21,138 bases of DNA, taken from Acidobacteriota bacterium (GTDB lineage: Bacteria > Acidobacteriota > Terriglobia > Terriglobales > Acidobacteriaceae). The stretch lies in contig JAJZCP010000008.1 in the NCBI GenBank assembly GCA_021846065.1, positions 1 through 21,138 on the forward strand. The letters are read 5' to 3'. Positions 1 through 6,618 of this stretch are shown one piece after another. A program made the position numbers and the translations under genes. The notes under the pieces were generated by a model. It was not told the origin of the DNA. It made no database searches and saw nothing but the letters and a program-made list of their open reading frames with translations. Each line of letters starts with the position of its first letter. The stretch's first letter is position 1.

Positions 1-1
1 C

Positions 2-148
2 TTGAAACAGGCCCTCGAAACTCGCGTTCCTTGCAGGACAAAAGACAAGTTAAAGAAGGCTGCAACGGAACACATGTCGGCAATCGAAAACAATCCAGAA
101 AGAATCAAAGCCTTCTTCAAAGACCCCCTCGTCGCCTATGCCGCGTAA
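2..148 (+). CDS. 3' fragment of an unidentified protein (5' end outside window)
   Basis: An open frame enters from the left edge and runs 48 codons to a TAA at 146-148. The visible tail is Lys/Arg-rich and predicted helical, ending in ERIKAFFKDPLVAYAA. I do not recognise it with confidence. A basic helix followed by an aromatic-proline-YAA ending reminds me of the C-termini of some IS630-type transposases, but this is a weak impression. The stretch is visibly richer in A than the genes to its right and uses AAA, AAC and GAA codons freely, which would fit acquired DNA. It converges with the ZIP transporter gene that ends at 253. No terminal inverted repeat or target-site duplication can be judged, because the left side is missing. 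Confidence 0.4.
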   Translation: MKQALETRVPCRTKDKLKKAATEHMSAIENNPERIKAFFKDPLVAYAA

Positions 149-252
149 CAGTATTACCGGGCCAGATCAATAATGGGAAAAAAGAGGCGTGAGTCGAGCG
201 GTAAGCAAACGCTGCATCGTGCGTCAATTGCTCGCGGCACAAGCTTCACGCG

Positions 253-984
253 TTACAGTGCTGGAGCAAGCAACCGCAGCAGCAGAAATCCTGCCACTCC
301 GGCAAAGAAGACCAGCGCCATCCGCACGCCCGGCTCGCGATTCACCTCCGGTACCAGGTCCGTGGCCGCCACATAGAGCGCCACACCGGCAGAAAGCGGC
401 AGTCCAAACGCCACCAGTCGCGGCGCGAGCGCAATCACCATTACCCCGCAGACCGTCGCCACCGCCAGCGTCACCGCGGCGAGAAAGGCATTTCTTCGGC
501 TGCCGCCGCTGGCCAGCATCACCGATGCAATCGTAAATCCCTCTGGCGCCTTGTGCAGAAAGATCGCTGCAAAGATCAACCATCCCAGCGCGCCGGAGAC
601 GGCAAACCCTGACCCGATCGCCACTCCGTCAAAGAGCGCGTGCAGCGCCAGTCCGCCCAGCACCGAATAACTTGTATGCAACGAGACAAACTCACCGGAA
701 TGCGTCTCCTCGCCAAAGTGAAAGTGCGCATTCACCGTATGTTCCAGAAAGTGCAGCGCGCAATAGCCGACCATCACCAGCACCGGAGCCAGGTTTCCAC
801 TCACCCGCATGCTCTCCGGCAGCATCTCCAGCACCGTTGTCGCCATCAGGAAGCCGGCGCCGAGCGCCACAAAATAGCGCAGTGAGCGCTCCACTGCATG
901 CGCCTTCACCAGTACGATGGCGCCAGCCACATCCGCCAGAGCCGCCACCGTACCCAGCGCAATCGCCAGCCCCGGCGTCTTCAC
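253..984 (-). CDS. ZIP family metal transporter
   Basis: A 243-residue polytopic membrane protein of the ZIP family, which moves divalent metals such as zinc, iron or manganese into the cytoplasm. About eight hydrophobic segments are visible. The metal-site signatures are present: H115-A-L-F-D-G120 in the fourth helix and H144-K-A-P-E-G149 in the fifth. LEMLPES (52-58) and a His-rich stretch (H78, H82, H87, H89, H95) precede them. The length suits the short bacterial ZIP proteins. The start is GTG at 984, overlapping the stop of the DUF4149 gene as GTGA, so translation is probably coupled. It is the last gene of the run that begins with ccmF. The metal carried cannot be read from the sequence; a link to heme or cytochrome supply is inference from position only. 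Confidence 0.9.
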   Translation of the reverse strand: MKTPGLAIALGTVAALADVAGAIVLVKAHAVERSLRYFVALGAGFLMATTVLEMLPESMRVSGNLAPVLVMVGYCALHFLEHTVNAHFHFGEETHSGEFVSLHTSYSVLGGLALHALFDGVAIGSGFAVSGALGWLIFAAIFLHKAPEGFTIASVMLASGGSRRNAFLAAVTLAVATVCGVMVIALAPRLVAFGLPLSAGVALYVAATDLVPEVNREPGVRMALVFFAGVAGFLLLRLLAPAL

Positions 985-1481
985 GATTGTCGCGCCGCCT
1001 GCGTCTCCGCGTGTGCCACCACGGCCACCACTGCAATGCCCATCAGGAGAATCGCTTCTTCCACTTTGGTGCTTCGCTCATGCAGCCGGTTGAAATCCAT
1101 GCGCGCTGGATTGTTGGCCGACGCCAAGTCGATCGCTCCGCCCACCGCCACACGATCCCGTTCCATCTGCGGCATAATCCCGTGCTGCGAATACGATGTC
1201 AGACCGATCATCAGTAGAAGCAGAATCATACCCGGCAGCACATGCTTTGCTTTGTACAATCCCCACGCCGGAGCCAACGCAAGCAGGGCCAACGCCACCA
1301 GTCCCGCGCCCGCTCCCATCGTGTGCAGAATGCGCAGCAGGGCGCCCACGATCTGTCCCGCCGCATGCGTATTCGGCGCAAGCTGGCCAAAGGTCACCGC
1401 CGCCACAACGGGAAAGAAAATCTCCGCGCCCAGCCACACGATCAGCGCCAGCATCAGCAATGTCCGTATCAGTGTCTTCAT
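981..1481 (-). CDS. DUF4149 domain-containing membrane protein
   Basis: A 166-residue membrane protein resembling the DUF4149/TMEM205-like family. It has four hydrophobic segments (about 5-27, 45-73, 82-96 and 138-156). A polar loop after the third contains GIMPQM, and FNRLHERS (about 130-137) precedes the last helix, the pattern typical of the family. Function is unknown. I chose ATG at 1481 because GGGAG and GAGG lie just upstream; an in-frame GTG at 1493 would add four residues but lacks a ribosome-binding site. It starts 42 bases after the stop of the upstream gene and overlaps the ZIP gene by four bases, so it belongs to the same transcription unit. Confidence 0.8.
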   Translation of the reverse strand: MKTLIRTLLMLALIVWLGAEIFFPVVAAVTFGQLAPNTHAAGQIVGALLRILHTMGAGAGLVALALLALAPAWGLYKAKHVLPGMILLLLMIGLTSYSQHGIMPQMERDRVAVGGAIDLASANNPARMDFNRLHERSTKVEEAILLMGIAVVAVVAHAETQAARQS

Positions 1482-1523
1482 TGTCCTCGTCACTCCCTGT
1501 TGGCGTCGCCTTGCCTTCGCTGC

Positions 1524-2852
1524 TCAGGAACGCTTTGCAGAATAGGGTCTTGCCCGATCCAGCGCGCGCTTCAGCACGACCTCAATGCCCGCCTTGACCT
1601 CTGCATACTGCTCAGCAGTGAGTGTACCAGCGATTCGCTCACTTTCGATGGTGAACAATTCTTCTTTCAGCGCTTCCAGCAGCAACCCCGGCCTCGATTC
1701 TGCCGCTCCAACTACGCTCGGCCCTGCCTTCGCTGTCTTTCCCGCGACTGGTCCCGTCTTCGCGCCTTGGCTGGCCGTCACCACCGTCGCTGGTTGCTGT
1801 CGCAGCAGAAACGCTGCTGCAATCACCAGAGCCAGTCCCAGTCCGCCCAGAATCCACCACTTGTACTTCGCCAGCGGATCGGGCGTCGCAATCGGCGTGC
1901 CCAGCCCGCCGCCCGGTGGTCCGTTCGGACCACCGGGCGGCGCCGATGCATCGGCCTGTCCGCCGCCTGCTCCCTGTGCCTGTCCGCCGTCGCCGGTGTC
2001 ACGCGGCAATTGTCCGCTTCCGCTCACTGTAAACTGCATCGACTGGCCCGGTGCAATCCCTCGCACCAGGTAAGTCTGTGCGTTCACATCATCCGGCACA
2101 AGCTGAAATCCGGTCCCGGAAAACTGCATGCTCTTCGGCAGCATCACCGCCAGATTGTCCGCGCCTTCCACCAGCTTCGGGTGAAACGTAAAGCTGCCCG
2201 AGTACGGCAGGTGATACGTCACCTGAAACCGTGTTCCGTTGTCCCCTTCGTTTGGGCGGATCGGGTATGAGAACGCATAGTGCCCCTTCGGACTCACCGG
2301 GTCCGGCGTCGCTGCCAGCGGCATATTCGCCGGTCCCACCGTCGCCGCGCCATCGATCGTCGCATCTGTTGGCAGCACGATCTCATACGTGTGATCTCCA
2401 GCCTGCGTCTTCGGCGGCGACGAGAGATTCTTCACAAAGTAGCTCTCCGTCACCGTCAACTGCCCGTTCGCCGCTTCCACACGCAGCACGTCCGCTTCGG
2501 TCGAAACCCCCTCCACCTTCGCCGCTACGTCATACACCGTGATATCGGCCGTATGCATTCCAGGAGGCATATTCTGGAAGTAGTCACCCGTTTCATGGTG
2601 CACCCGCACCAGATAGGGCTGGCTGTCGTCCGGCGTCGTCAGGGAAAAATGCCCTTGCGCATCGGTCTTCGTGTGCGACAACTCCTGCAGCCCCGCCGAC
2701 AGGCTCAGCAAAGTCACCGTATCGCCCACTGCGGGCCGATCGGTTGTCTTATTGGTCACCGTTCCGGTAATCGTTCCCGCCAGCGCCGCTGCGCAACTCA
2801 TCGCCAGCAGCATCATCGCCGCCGACAGCCGCTTCCATCCTGCCACTCTCAT
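1524..2852 (-). CDS. exported, membrane-anchored carboxypeptidase-regulatory-like protein
   Basis: About 442 residues. A signal peptide (1-25, ending in AAALAG) is followed by a carboxypeptidase-regulatory-like beta-sandwich (about 27-108; GTITGTVTNKTT near its start, TDAQGHFSL at 63-71). A larger beta-rich region follows (about 110-283), then a Gly/Pro/Gln-rich linker (287-321) and one membrane helix (332-350). The C-terminal segment, probably cytoplasmic, has a two-helix hairpin (390-431) with the AG-x6-EQY spacing of CcmI N-termini. The large domain probably faces the periplasm. Function is unknown; its place between ccmI-like and DUF4149 genes hints at a role beside cytochrome c maturation. 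Start choice is uncertain: ATG 2852 fits the signal peptide, TTG 2864 has a better-spaced GAGG, and ATG 2909 is the longest frame. Confidence 0.75.
   Translation of the reverse strand: MRVAGWKRLSAAMMLLAMSCAAALAGTITGTVTNKTTDRPAVGDTVTLLSLSAGLQELSHTKTDAQGHFSLTTPDDSQPYLVRVHHETGDYFQNMPPGMHTADITVYDVAAKVEGVSTEADVLRVEAANGQLTVTESYFVKNLSSPPKTQAGDHTYEIVLPTDATIDGAATVGPANMPLAATPDPVSPKGHYAFSYPIRPNEGDNGTRFQVTYHLPYSGSFTFHPKLVEGADNLAVMLPKSMQFSGTGFQLVPDDVNAQTYLVRGIAPGQSMQFTVSGSGQLPRDTGDGGQAQGAGGGQADASAPPGGPNGPPGGGLGTPIATPDPLAKYKWWILGGLGLALVIAAAFLLRQQPATVVTASQGAKTGPVAGKTAKAGPSVVGAAESRPGLLLEALKEELFTIESERIAGTLTAEQYAEVKAGIEVVLKRALDRARPYSAKRS
1907..1942. repeat. 17-bp perfect inverted repeat inside a coding region
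   Basis: The two 17-base arms, 1907-1923 and 1926-1942, are exact reverse complements separated only by TT. The repeat encodes the PPGG-PN-GPPGG part of the linker of the carboxypeptidase-regulatory-like protein. CCN and GGN codons are complementary, so Pro-Pro/Gly-Gly repeats tend to form such arms. In mRNA the very GC-rich stem would have too small a loop for exact folding, but opening one or two pairs gives a highly stable hairpin. Confidence 0.9.
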
Positions 2853-2923
2853 CACAAATCGCAAAAGATCGTCCTCGTGCCCAGTCAAATTTTCAACTCT
2901 GCGGAGCATGCTCTGTCCGCGTT

Positions 2924-3217
2924 TCAGCTCGTCGCCTTTTCCAGCCGCTCCAGCATCTCTATCTCGGCCAGCACGGTTGCCGCTTCATTCTCCAGCAGTG
3001 TGCGCTGCTGCTCGTAGTCTTCCAGCGGATATTTGCCCGCCTGATACTCGAAGTGCAAATCGCGCAGATTCGCATAAAGCTGCTCTTTCCACTCTTCCAG
3101 ATAGTCCAGCCGCGTCTTCTCGCGCTGCGCGACGATCACTTTTTCCGGCCACAGAATATACACAAACAGCGCCAGAAACAGTATTGCGCCAGCAATCAAC
3201 CCGTCCGTCGGAGTCAT
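2924..3217 (-). CDS. short CcmI-like membrane protein
   Basis: A 97-residue protein with one N-terminal membrane helix (about 6-23) followed by a charged helical region. The part from 38 to 90 (LRDLHFEYQAGKYPLEDYEQ at 51-70) has the pattern of the N-terminal domain of CcmI: a helix, an AG turn, then an E-(D/E)-Y helix. In known systems CcmI links CcmF/CcmH to apocytochrome c. The large periplasmic TPR domain of classical CcmI is missing, so this would be a minimal form. A strong AAGGAGA lies about nine bases before ATG 3217, and the gene starts one base after the TAA of ccmH. Membership of the cytochrome c maturation operon is clear; the CcmI relation is my reading of a short motif and needs a profile search. 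Confidence 0.65.
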   Translation of the reverse strand: MTPTDGLIAGAILFLALFVYILWPEKVIVAQREKTRLDYLEEWKEQLYANLRDLHFEYQAGKYPLEDYEQQRTLLENEAATVLAEIEMLERLEKATS

Positions 3218-3218
3218 C

Positions 3219-3749
3219 TTACAAACTCTCCTTTGCGCCTGTCTGCCGCGTGCCCGTTTCCTGGGTGTCGGTCTCCAACCGGATGCGCTCGCGCATTGCT
3301 TCCAGCGTCCGCCTCTGCTGCGGGGTCAGGGCCGTCGCGGTCTGCTGTTGTCGCGCCCAGTGCCGCACCAGATATATCGTTCCTCCCAGCGCCAGCAAGG
3401 AGACCGCAAAGGGCATGATCCAGGCCAGCAGGTCCAACCCATGTGTCGTCGGAGCCGCCAGCACTGTAGCCCCATACTCCTGAACAAAGCTCTGCAGGAT
3501 CAGGCTGTCGTTCTGGCCACTGGCGATCGCCCTGGTCAGCTCATCGCGCATCCCGCCGGAGACGGTGCATCCCACGTGATTGCATTCCAGCAACACCTGG
3601 TTGCACCCGCACGTACACATCATCTTGTGGCCCAGATCATTGAAACGCGCCTGCGGATTGCTGGCCCCGGTCGTGACCAGGCACACCGCGACGATCACCG
3701 CGGCCAGTAGTGTCCTGCTCCACATCCTCATCCGTCCAGTGATGGCCAT
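3219..3749 (-). CDS. ccmH: CcmH-like cytochrome c maturation protein, cysteine-rich variant
   Basis: A 176-residue protein with an N-terminal signal anchor (about 12-29), a short periplasmic domain and a second membrane helix (about 106-129), then a charged tail. CcmH proteins keep apocytochrome c cysteines reduced for heme attachment, usually through an LRCxxC motif. Here the matching place reads C45-T-C47-G-C49, with further cysteines at C56 and C61. The rest, such as DSLILQSFVQEYGATVLAAP (81-100) and the second helix, follows the CcmH plan. The start ATG 3749 shares its A with the TGA stop of ccmF (TGATG), which indicates translational coupling. Whether the extra cysteines act in thiol exchange or bind metal cannot be told from sequence. 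Confidence 0.8.
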   Translation of the reverse strand: MAITGRMRMWSRTLLAAVIVAVCLVTTGASNPQARFNDLGHKMMCTCGCNQVLLECNHVGCTVSGGMRDELTRAIASGQNDSLILQSFVQEYGATVLAAPTTHGLDLLAWIMPFAVSLLALGGTIYLVRHWARQQQTATALTPQQRRTLEAMRERIRLETDTQETGTRQTGAKESL

Positions 3750-5821
3750 CAGTCGCCCCCCGCCGGCGCGCCGCCTTCCAAAGCGTCCGCTCCCTGTGTC
3801 CGTGCCGGGGCCATCACCGCCACGCGCGATGGCTGCACCGCGGGCACGAGCGCCAGCAGCGTCCCGAAGACCGTTACCGCCAGTCCGATCCATATCCAGC
3901 TCACCAGCGGATTCAGAAATACCTTGATGATCGGCATCCCCGTATCCGGATTCTCGCCTTCGTACACCACATACAGGTCCCACAGCAACGTCGAGTGGTT
4001 GGCCACGATCGTCTGCGGCTGACCGTTCACCAGATAGACGCGCTTCTCCGGCGACATCGGCTCATTCAGAATCTTCCGCCCATGCTCATAGACGTCAAGC
4101 TGTGAAAATTCCGTGTCGTAGTTCGCATTCGACTCCTGCGTATTGCCGATATTCACCAGTCGATACGGCCCTACGGAGATGGAACTTCCAGGAGGCATCT
4201 CTTTTTCCGCGCTTCGATTGAACGCATACCCGGCGAATCCAAGAAAGATCAGAACCACGCCCAGATGCACCACATATCCGCCGTACCGTCGCGTATTTCT
4301 CCGCGTCAGCAGCACCGCCGAGGCCACCATATTCTTCCCCGTCTGCCGATGCAGTACCGCCGCTCCGCGGACAAACTCCGATGCAATCGCCGTCGTTACA
4401 GCCGCCGCCAGCGACCACGTCACCGCTGCGTAGAAGACGCCTTCATCGCCCCACACCTTCACTCCGGCGATCGCGCACCCGATCAGCGTCACCCAGAAAG
4501 CCACAACCGGCAGCACAAAGTTCCGCCGCAGGCTCTTGAGCGACGAAGCGCGCCAGGCCAGCAGCGGTCCTACGCCCGTCAGTAGCAGCAGAAAGACTCC
4601 GATCGGCACCATCACGTGGCTGTAATATGCGCCGGAGACCGTCTTCTTCGTCCCGTCCACATACTCTGATAGCACCGGATAGAGCGTTCCCCACAGAATC
4701 GTGAAGCAGGCCGCCAGCAGCACCAGGTTGTTGAAAAGAAAACCCGACTCTCGGCTCACCAGCGACTCAATCTGATGTTCGCTCTTCAGGTGATCCTTCT
4801 GCAGAATGTAAGTGAAGGCGCACACTGCCAGCACAATGCCCAGAAACACCACGAACCACGTCCCGATCGACGACTGGGCAAAGGCATGCACGCTGCTCAC
4901 CAGTCCGCCGCGCGTTAGCAGCGTACCCAGAATCGACAGCAGAAACGTCGAGAAGATCAGCCACACATTCCAGCTCTTCATCATCCCACGCTTCTCCTGC
5001 ATCATCACCGAATGCAGAAACGCCGTTCCCGTCAGCCACGGCATCAGCGAAGCGTTCTCTACTGGATCCCATCCCCAGTAGCCGCCCCACCCCAGCACCG
5101 CATACGCCCAATGCATACCCAGGAAGATACCGATCGTCAGGAACATCCAGGTGAACATCGTCCAGCGCCGTGTGATATGGATCCACTTGTCGCCCGGATA
5201 CCGCATCATCAGTGCGCCCAGAGCAAAGGCAAACGGCACCGTGAAACCCACATATCCCAGATACAGCATCGGCGGATGAATCACCATCTCCGGGTACTGC
5301 AACAGCGGATTCAGCCCGTTGCCATCCGCCGGAGCCACCCCGCCGCGTACCAGCGAAAACGGCATCGCCACAAAGTTCACCAGGATCAGGAAAAACACCT
5401 GCACCCCGGCCAGGATTGTTCCCGCATAGGCATGCAGCCGCCGGTCTTCTTTGTCCGTCAGTCGCAGCACAAATCCATAAGTCGCGAGCAGCCAGCACCA
5501 CAGCAGAAGCGAGCCTTCCTGCCCGCTCCACAGCGCCGCAAACTTATACGCTCCCGGCAGCGCGATATTCGAGTGCTCGACGATGTACTCTAACCTGAAA
5601 TCGTTGTGAAACGCCGACCACACCAAGGCAAACGCCGCCGCTGTCACTGCCACAAATCCCGCGATTCCCGCCCGCCGCGCAGTCTCCAGCAGCCGCTCCG
5701 GTGCAATCGGTGCCGTGCCGCCGCCCACCGTCTGCAACCGCAGCCCGACGCCGCCTGCAAGCAGGTTATATCCCGCCAGAATCAACGCAATAAGCAGTGC
5801 AAAGCTGCCAAATGCCGCCAT
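3749..5821 (-). CDS. ccmF: heme lyase CcmF/NrfE family protein
   Basis: A 690-residue polytopic membrane protein, the size expected for CcmF (E. coli about 650). CcmF is the core of the cytochrome c synthetase that attaches heme to CxxCH apocytochromes on the periplasmic side. The WWD-type heme-handling motif is WGGYWGWDPVENASLMPW (245-262). The conserved histidines are present: H182 in HPPMLYLGYVGF, H270 in TAFLHS, H312 in SSVHAF and H519 in VVHLGVV. A periplasmic beta-rich domain (about 535-640) and a final membrane helix complete the usual layout. The start ATG 5821 is preceded by AAGGAG and AGGA. It is the first gene of the operon. No ccmA, B, C, D or E gene occurs in the window, so the rest of the pathway must be elsewhere. 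Confidence 0.96.
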   Translation of the reverse strand: MAAFGSFALLIALILAGYNLLAGGVGLRLQTVGGGTAPIAPERLLETARRAGIAGFVAVTAAAFALVWSAFHNDFRLEYIVEHSNIALPGAYKFAALWSGQEGSLLLWCWLLATYGFVLRLTDKEDRRLHAYAGTILAGVQVFFLILVNFVAMPFSLVRGGVAPADGNGLNPLLQYPEMVIHPPMLYLGYVGFTVPFAFALGALMMRYPGDKWIHITRRWTMFTWMFLTIGIFLGMHWAYAVLGWGGYWGWDPVENASLMPWLTGTAFLHSVMMQEKRGMMKSWNVWLIFSTFLLSILGTLLTRGGLVSSVHAFAQSSIGTWFVVFLGIVLAVCAFTYILQKDHLKSEHQIESLVSRESGFLFNNLVLLAACFTILWGTLYPVLSEYVDGTKKTVSGAYYSHVMVPIGVFLLLLTGVGPLLAWRASSLKSLRRNFVLPVVAFWVTLIGCAIAGVKVWGDEGVFYAAVTWSLAAAVTTAIASEFVRGAAVLHRQTGKNMVASAVLLTRRNTRRYGGYVVHLGVVLIFLGFAGYAFNRSAEKEMPPGSSISVGPYRLVNIGNTQESNANYDTEFSQLDVYEHGRKILNEPMSPEKRVYLVNGQPQTIVANHSTLLWDLYVVYEGENPDTGMPIIKVFLNPLVSWIWIGLAVTVFGTLLALVPAVQPSRVAVMAPARTQGADALEGGAPAGGD

Positions 5822-6098
5822 CTTCCTGTCCTGTCTCCTTCGGAATTCGCTTCGAGACCGTCTCCCGGCGCGCTACCTCTCGATTGTCGCACTCGCCTCA
5901 GACGCGGGCAAACGCATTATCCACGATATTCCCTACAGATGGTATGGGTTTCCGCACCCAATACGTATCCATCGAAAGGTCGAGAAGACGAAGCAGCTTC
6001 GGTCCGCGTTCGCCAGCAGACAGGCCGGATGCCTGCTCACAGAAGGAAATGGGGGAGGAATTGGCCGGAAGCGAGTAGCTTGAGGCCACTTGACACGG
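5822..6098. other. 277-base intergenic region upstream of ccmF
   Basis: The longest gene-free stretch in the window. It lies between the ccmF start and the end of the receiver-like gene. Short open frames exist on both strands but lack ribosome-binding sites and recognisable protein features. It contains one weak promoter candidate for the ccm operon and the end of a hairpin that overlaps the receiver gene stop. Otherwise I see nothing. Confidence 0.7.
5883..5911 (-). promoter_or_regulatory. candidate sigma-70-type promoter of the ccmF operon
   Basis: On the minus strand TTGCCC (-35, 5906-5911) and GACAAT (-10, 5883-5888) are 17 bases apart. Each matches four of six consensus positions. Transcription would start near 5876, giving a leader of about 55 bases before ATG 5821. 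The match is weak and unsupported by other evidence. Confidence 0.3.
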
Positions 6099-6115
6099 CT
6101 ACGCTGTCTGCCGTG
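6094..6115 (-). terminator. hairpin across the stop codon of the receiver-like gene
   Basis: CACGGC (6094-6099) and GCCGTG (6110-6115) are perfect reverse complements with a 10-base loop that holds most of the TAG stop. There is no T-run on the downstream side of the minus strand, so this is not a classical intrinsic terminator. Confidence 0.3.
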
Positions 6116-6479
6116 AACCGGCATTCAACAGCCCGTCCACTGTCGTGCGCAACTCTTCTGGTGAGTTTGCGCTGATATAGTAAACGCCTGCGATCTCCAC
6201 TCGTTCGCCGGGTTTTTCGTCGTTGCTCGTCAACACCAGCACCGGAACCCCGGGCATTCGTGCGCGTAGCTCGGAGATAAACTCAGGACTGCTGATCCCG
6301 AAGATCTTCCCGCCCGTCACCACCAGGCGCAGCGCCCGAGCAAAGTCTTCTGACTCCACCAGGCAAAGCGCTTCTGCCGGATTACTCACCCTCACCACGT
6401 CTGGTGTCGCACGTTCCAGCAGACTCTGCCGCAGAGAGGCTCGCAGCGGGTTTTCGTCAACCAGTAAGATAACCGCCAT
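6099..6479 (-). CDS. stand-alone receiver-like protein lacking the phosphorylation site
   Basis: A 126-residue single-domain protein with the fold pattern of a two-component response-regulator receiver: MAVILLVDEN (1-10), a beta-3 strand RLVVTGG (51-57), VLVLTSND (80-87) and YYISANSPEEL (100-110). The acidic pair D8/E9 and the T84/S85 position are kept. The phospho-acceptor Asp expected after RLVVT is G56, and the conserved Lys of the KP pair is A104. It has no output domain. It therefore probably does not act by ordinary Asp phosphorylation and may be a protein-protein adaptor. ATG 6479 is the first ATG; GTG 6509 has a better-placed GGAG and would add ten residues. It follows uvrB after a 130-base gap. 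Confidence 0.7.
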   Translation of the reverse strand: MAVILLVDENPLRASLRQSLLERATPDVVRVSNPAEALCLVESEDFARALRLVVTGGKIFGISSPEFISELRARMPGVPVLVLTSNDEKPGERVEIAGVYYISANSPEELRTTVDGLLNAGSRQTA

Positions 6480-6600
6480 GTTCAACTTGGGCCGAATCAG
6501 CTTCAGCACGCCAGCTCTCCAGCACTCCACAGGAATCGTCGAACTCAACCGTAAGATGACGGCTCATGCGCTCAGGTTGCCTCGCCTGCATCTTTGTCGC

Positions 6601-6618
6601 CTTCGCGTTCAGCCGAAG
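6601..6618 (-). terminator. short hairpin across the uvrB stop codon
   Basis: CTTCG (6601-6605) and CGAAG (6614-6618) can pair around an eight-base loop that contains the uvrB TGA. The stem is only five base pairs and no T-run follows. It is recorded because similar hairpins sit on other stop codons in this window. Confidence 0.2.

Noticed and set aside
1242..2270. 342-codon plus-strand open frame opposite the DUF4149 and carboxypeptidase-regulatory-like genes
   Set aside because: Basic, low-complexity translation spanning two opposite genes; a shadow frame.
5898..6089. 63-codon minus-strand open frame in the gap before ccmF
   Set aside because: GTG start without a ribosome-binding site, no recognisable features, and a competing frame of equal length overlaps it.
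6090..6095. Exact TTGACA on the plus strand, resembling a -35 box
   Set aside because: No -10 element lies 15-19 bases downstream and no plus-strand gene follows.
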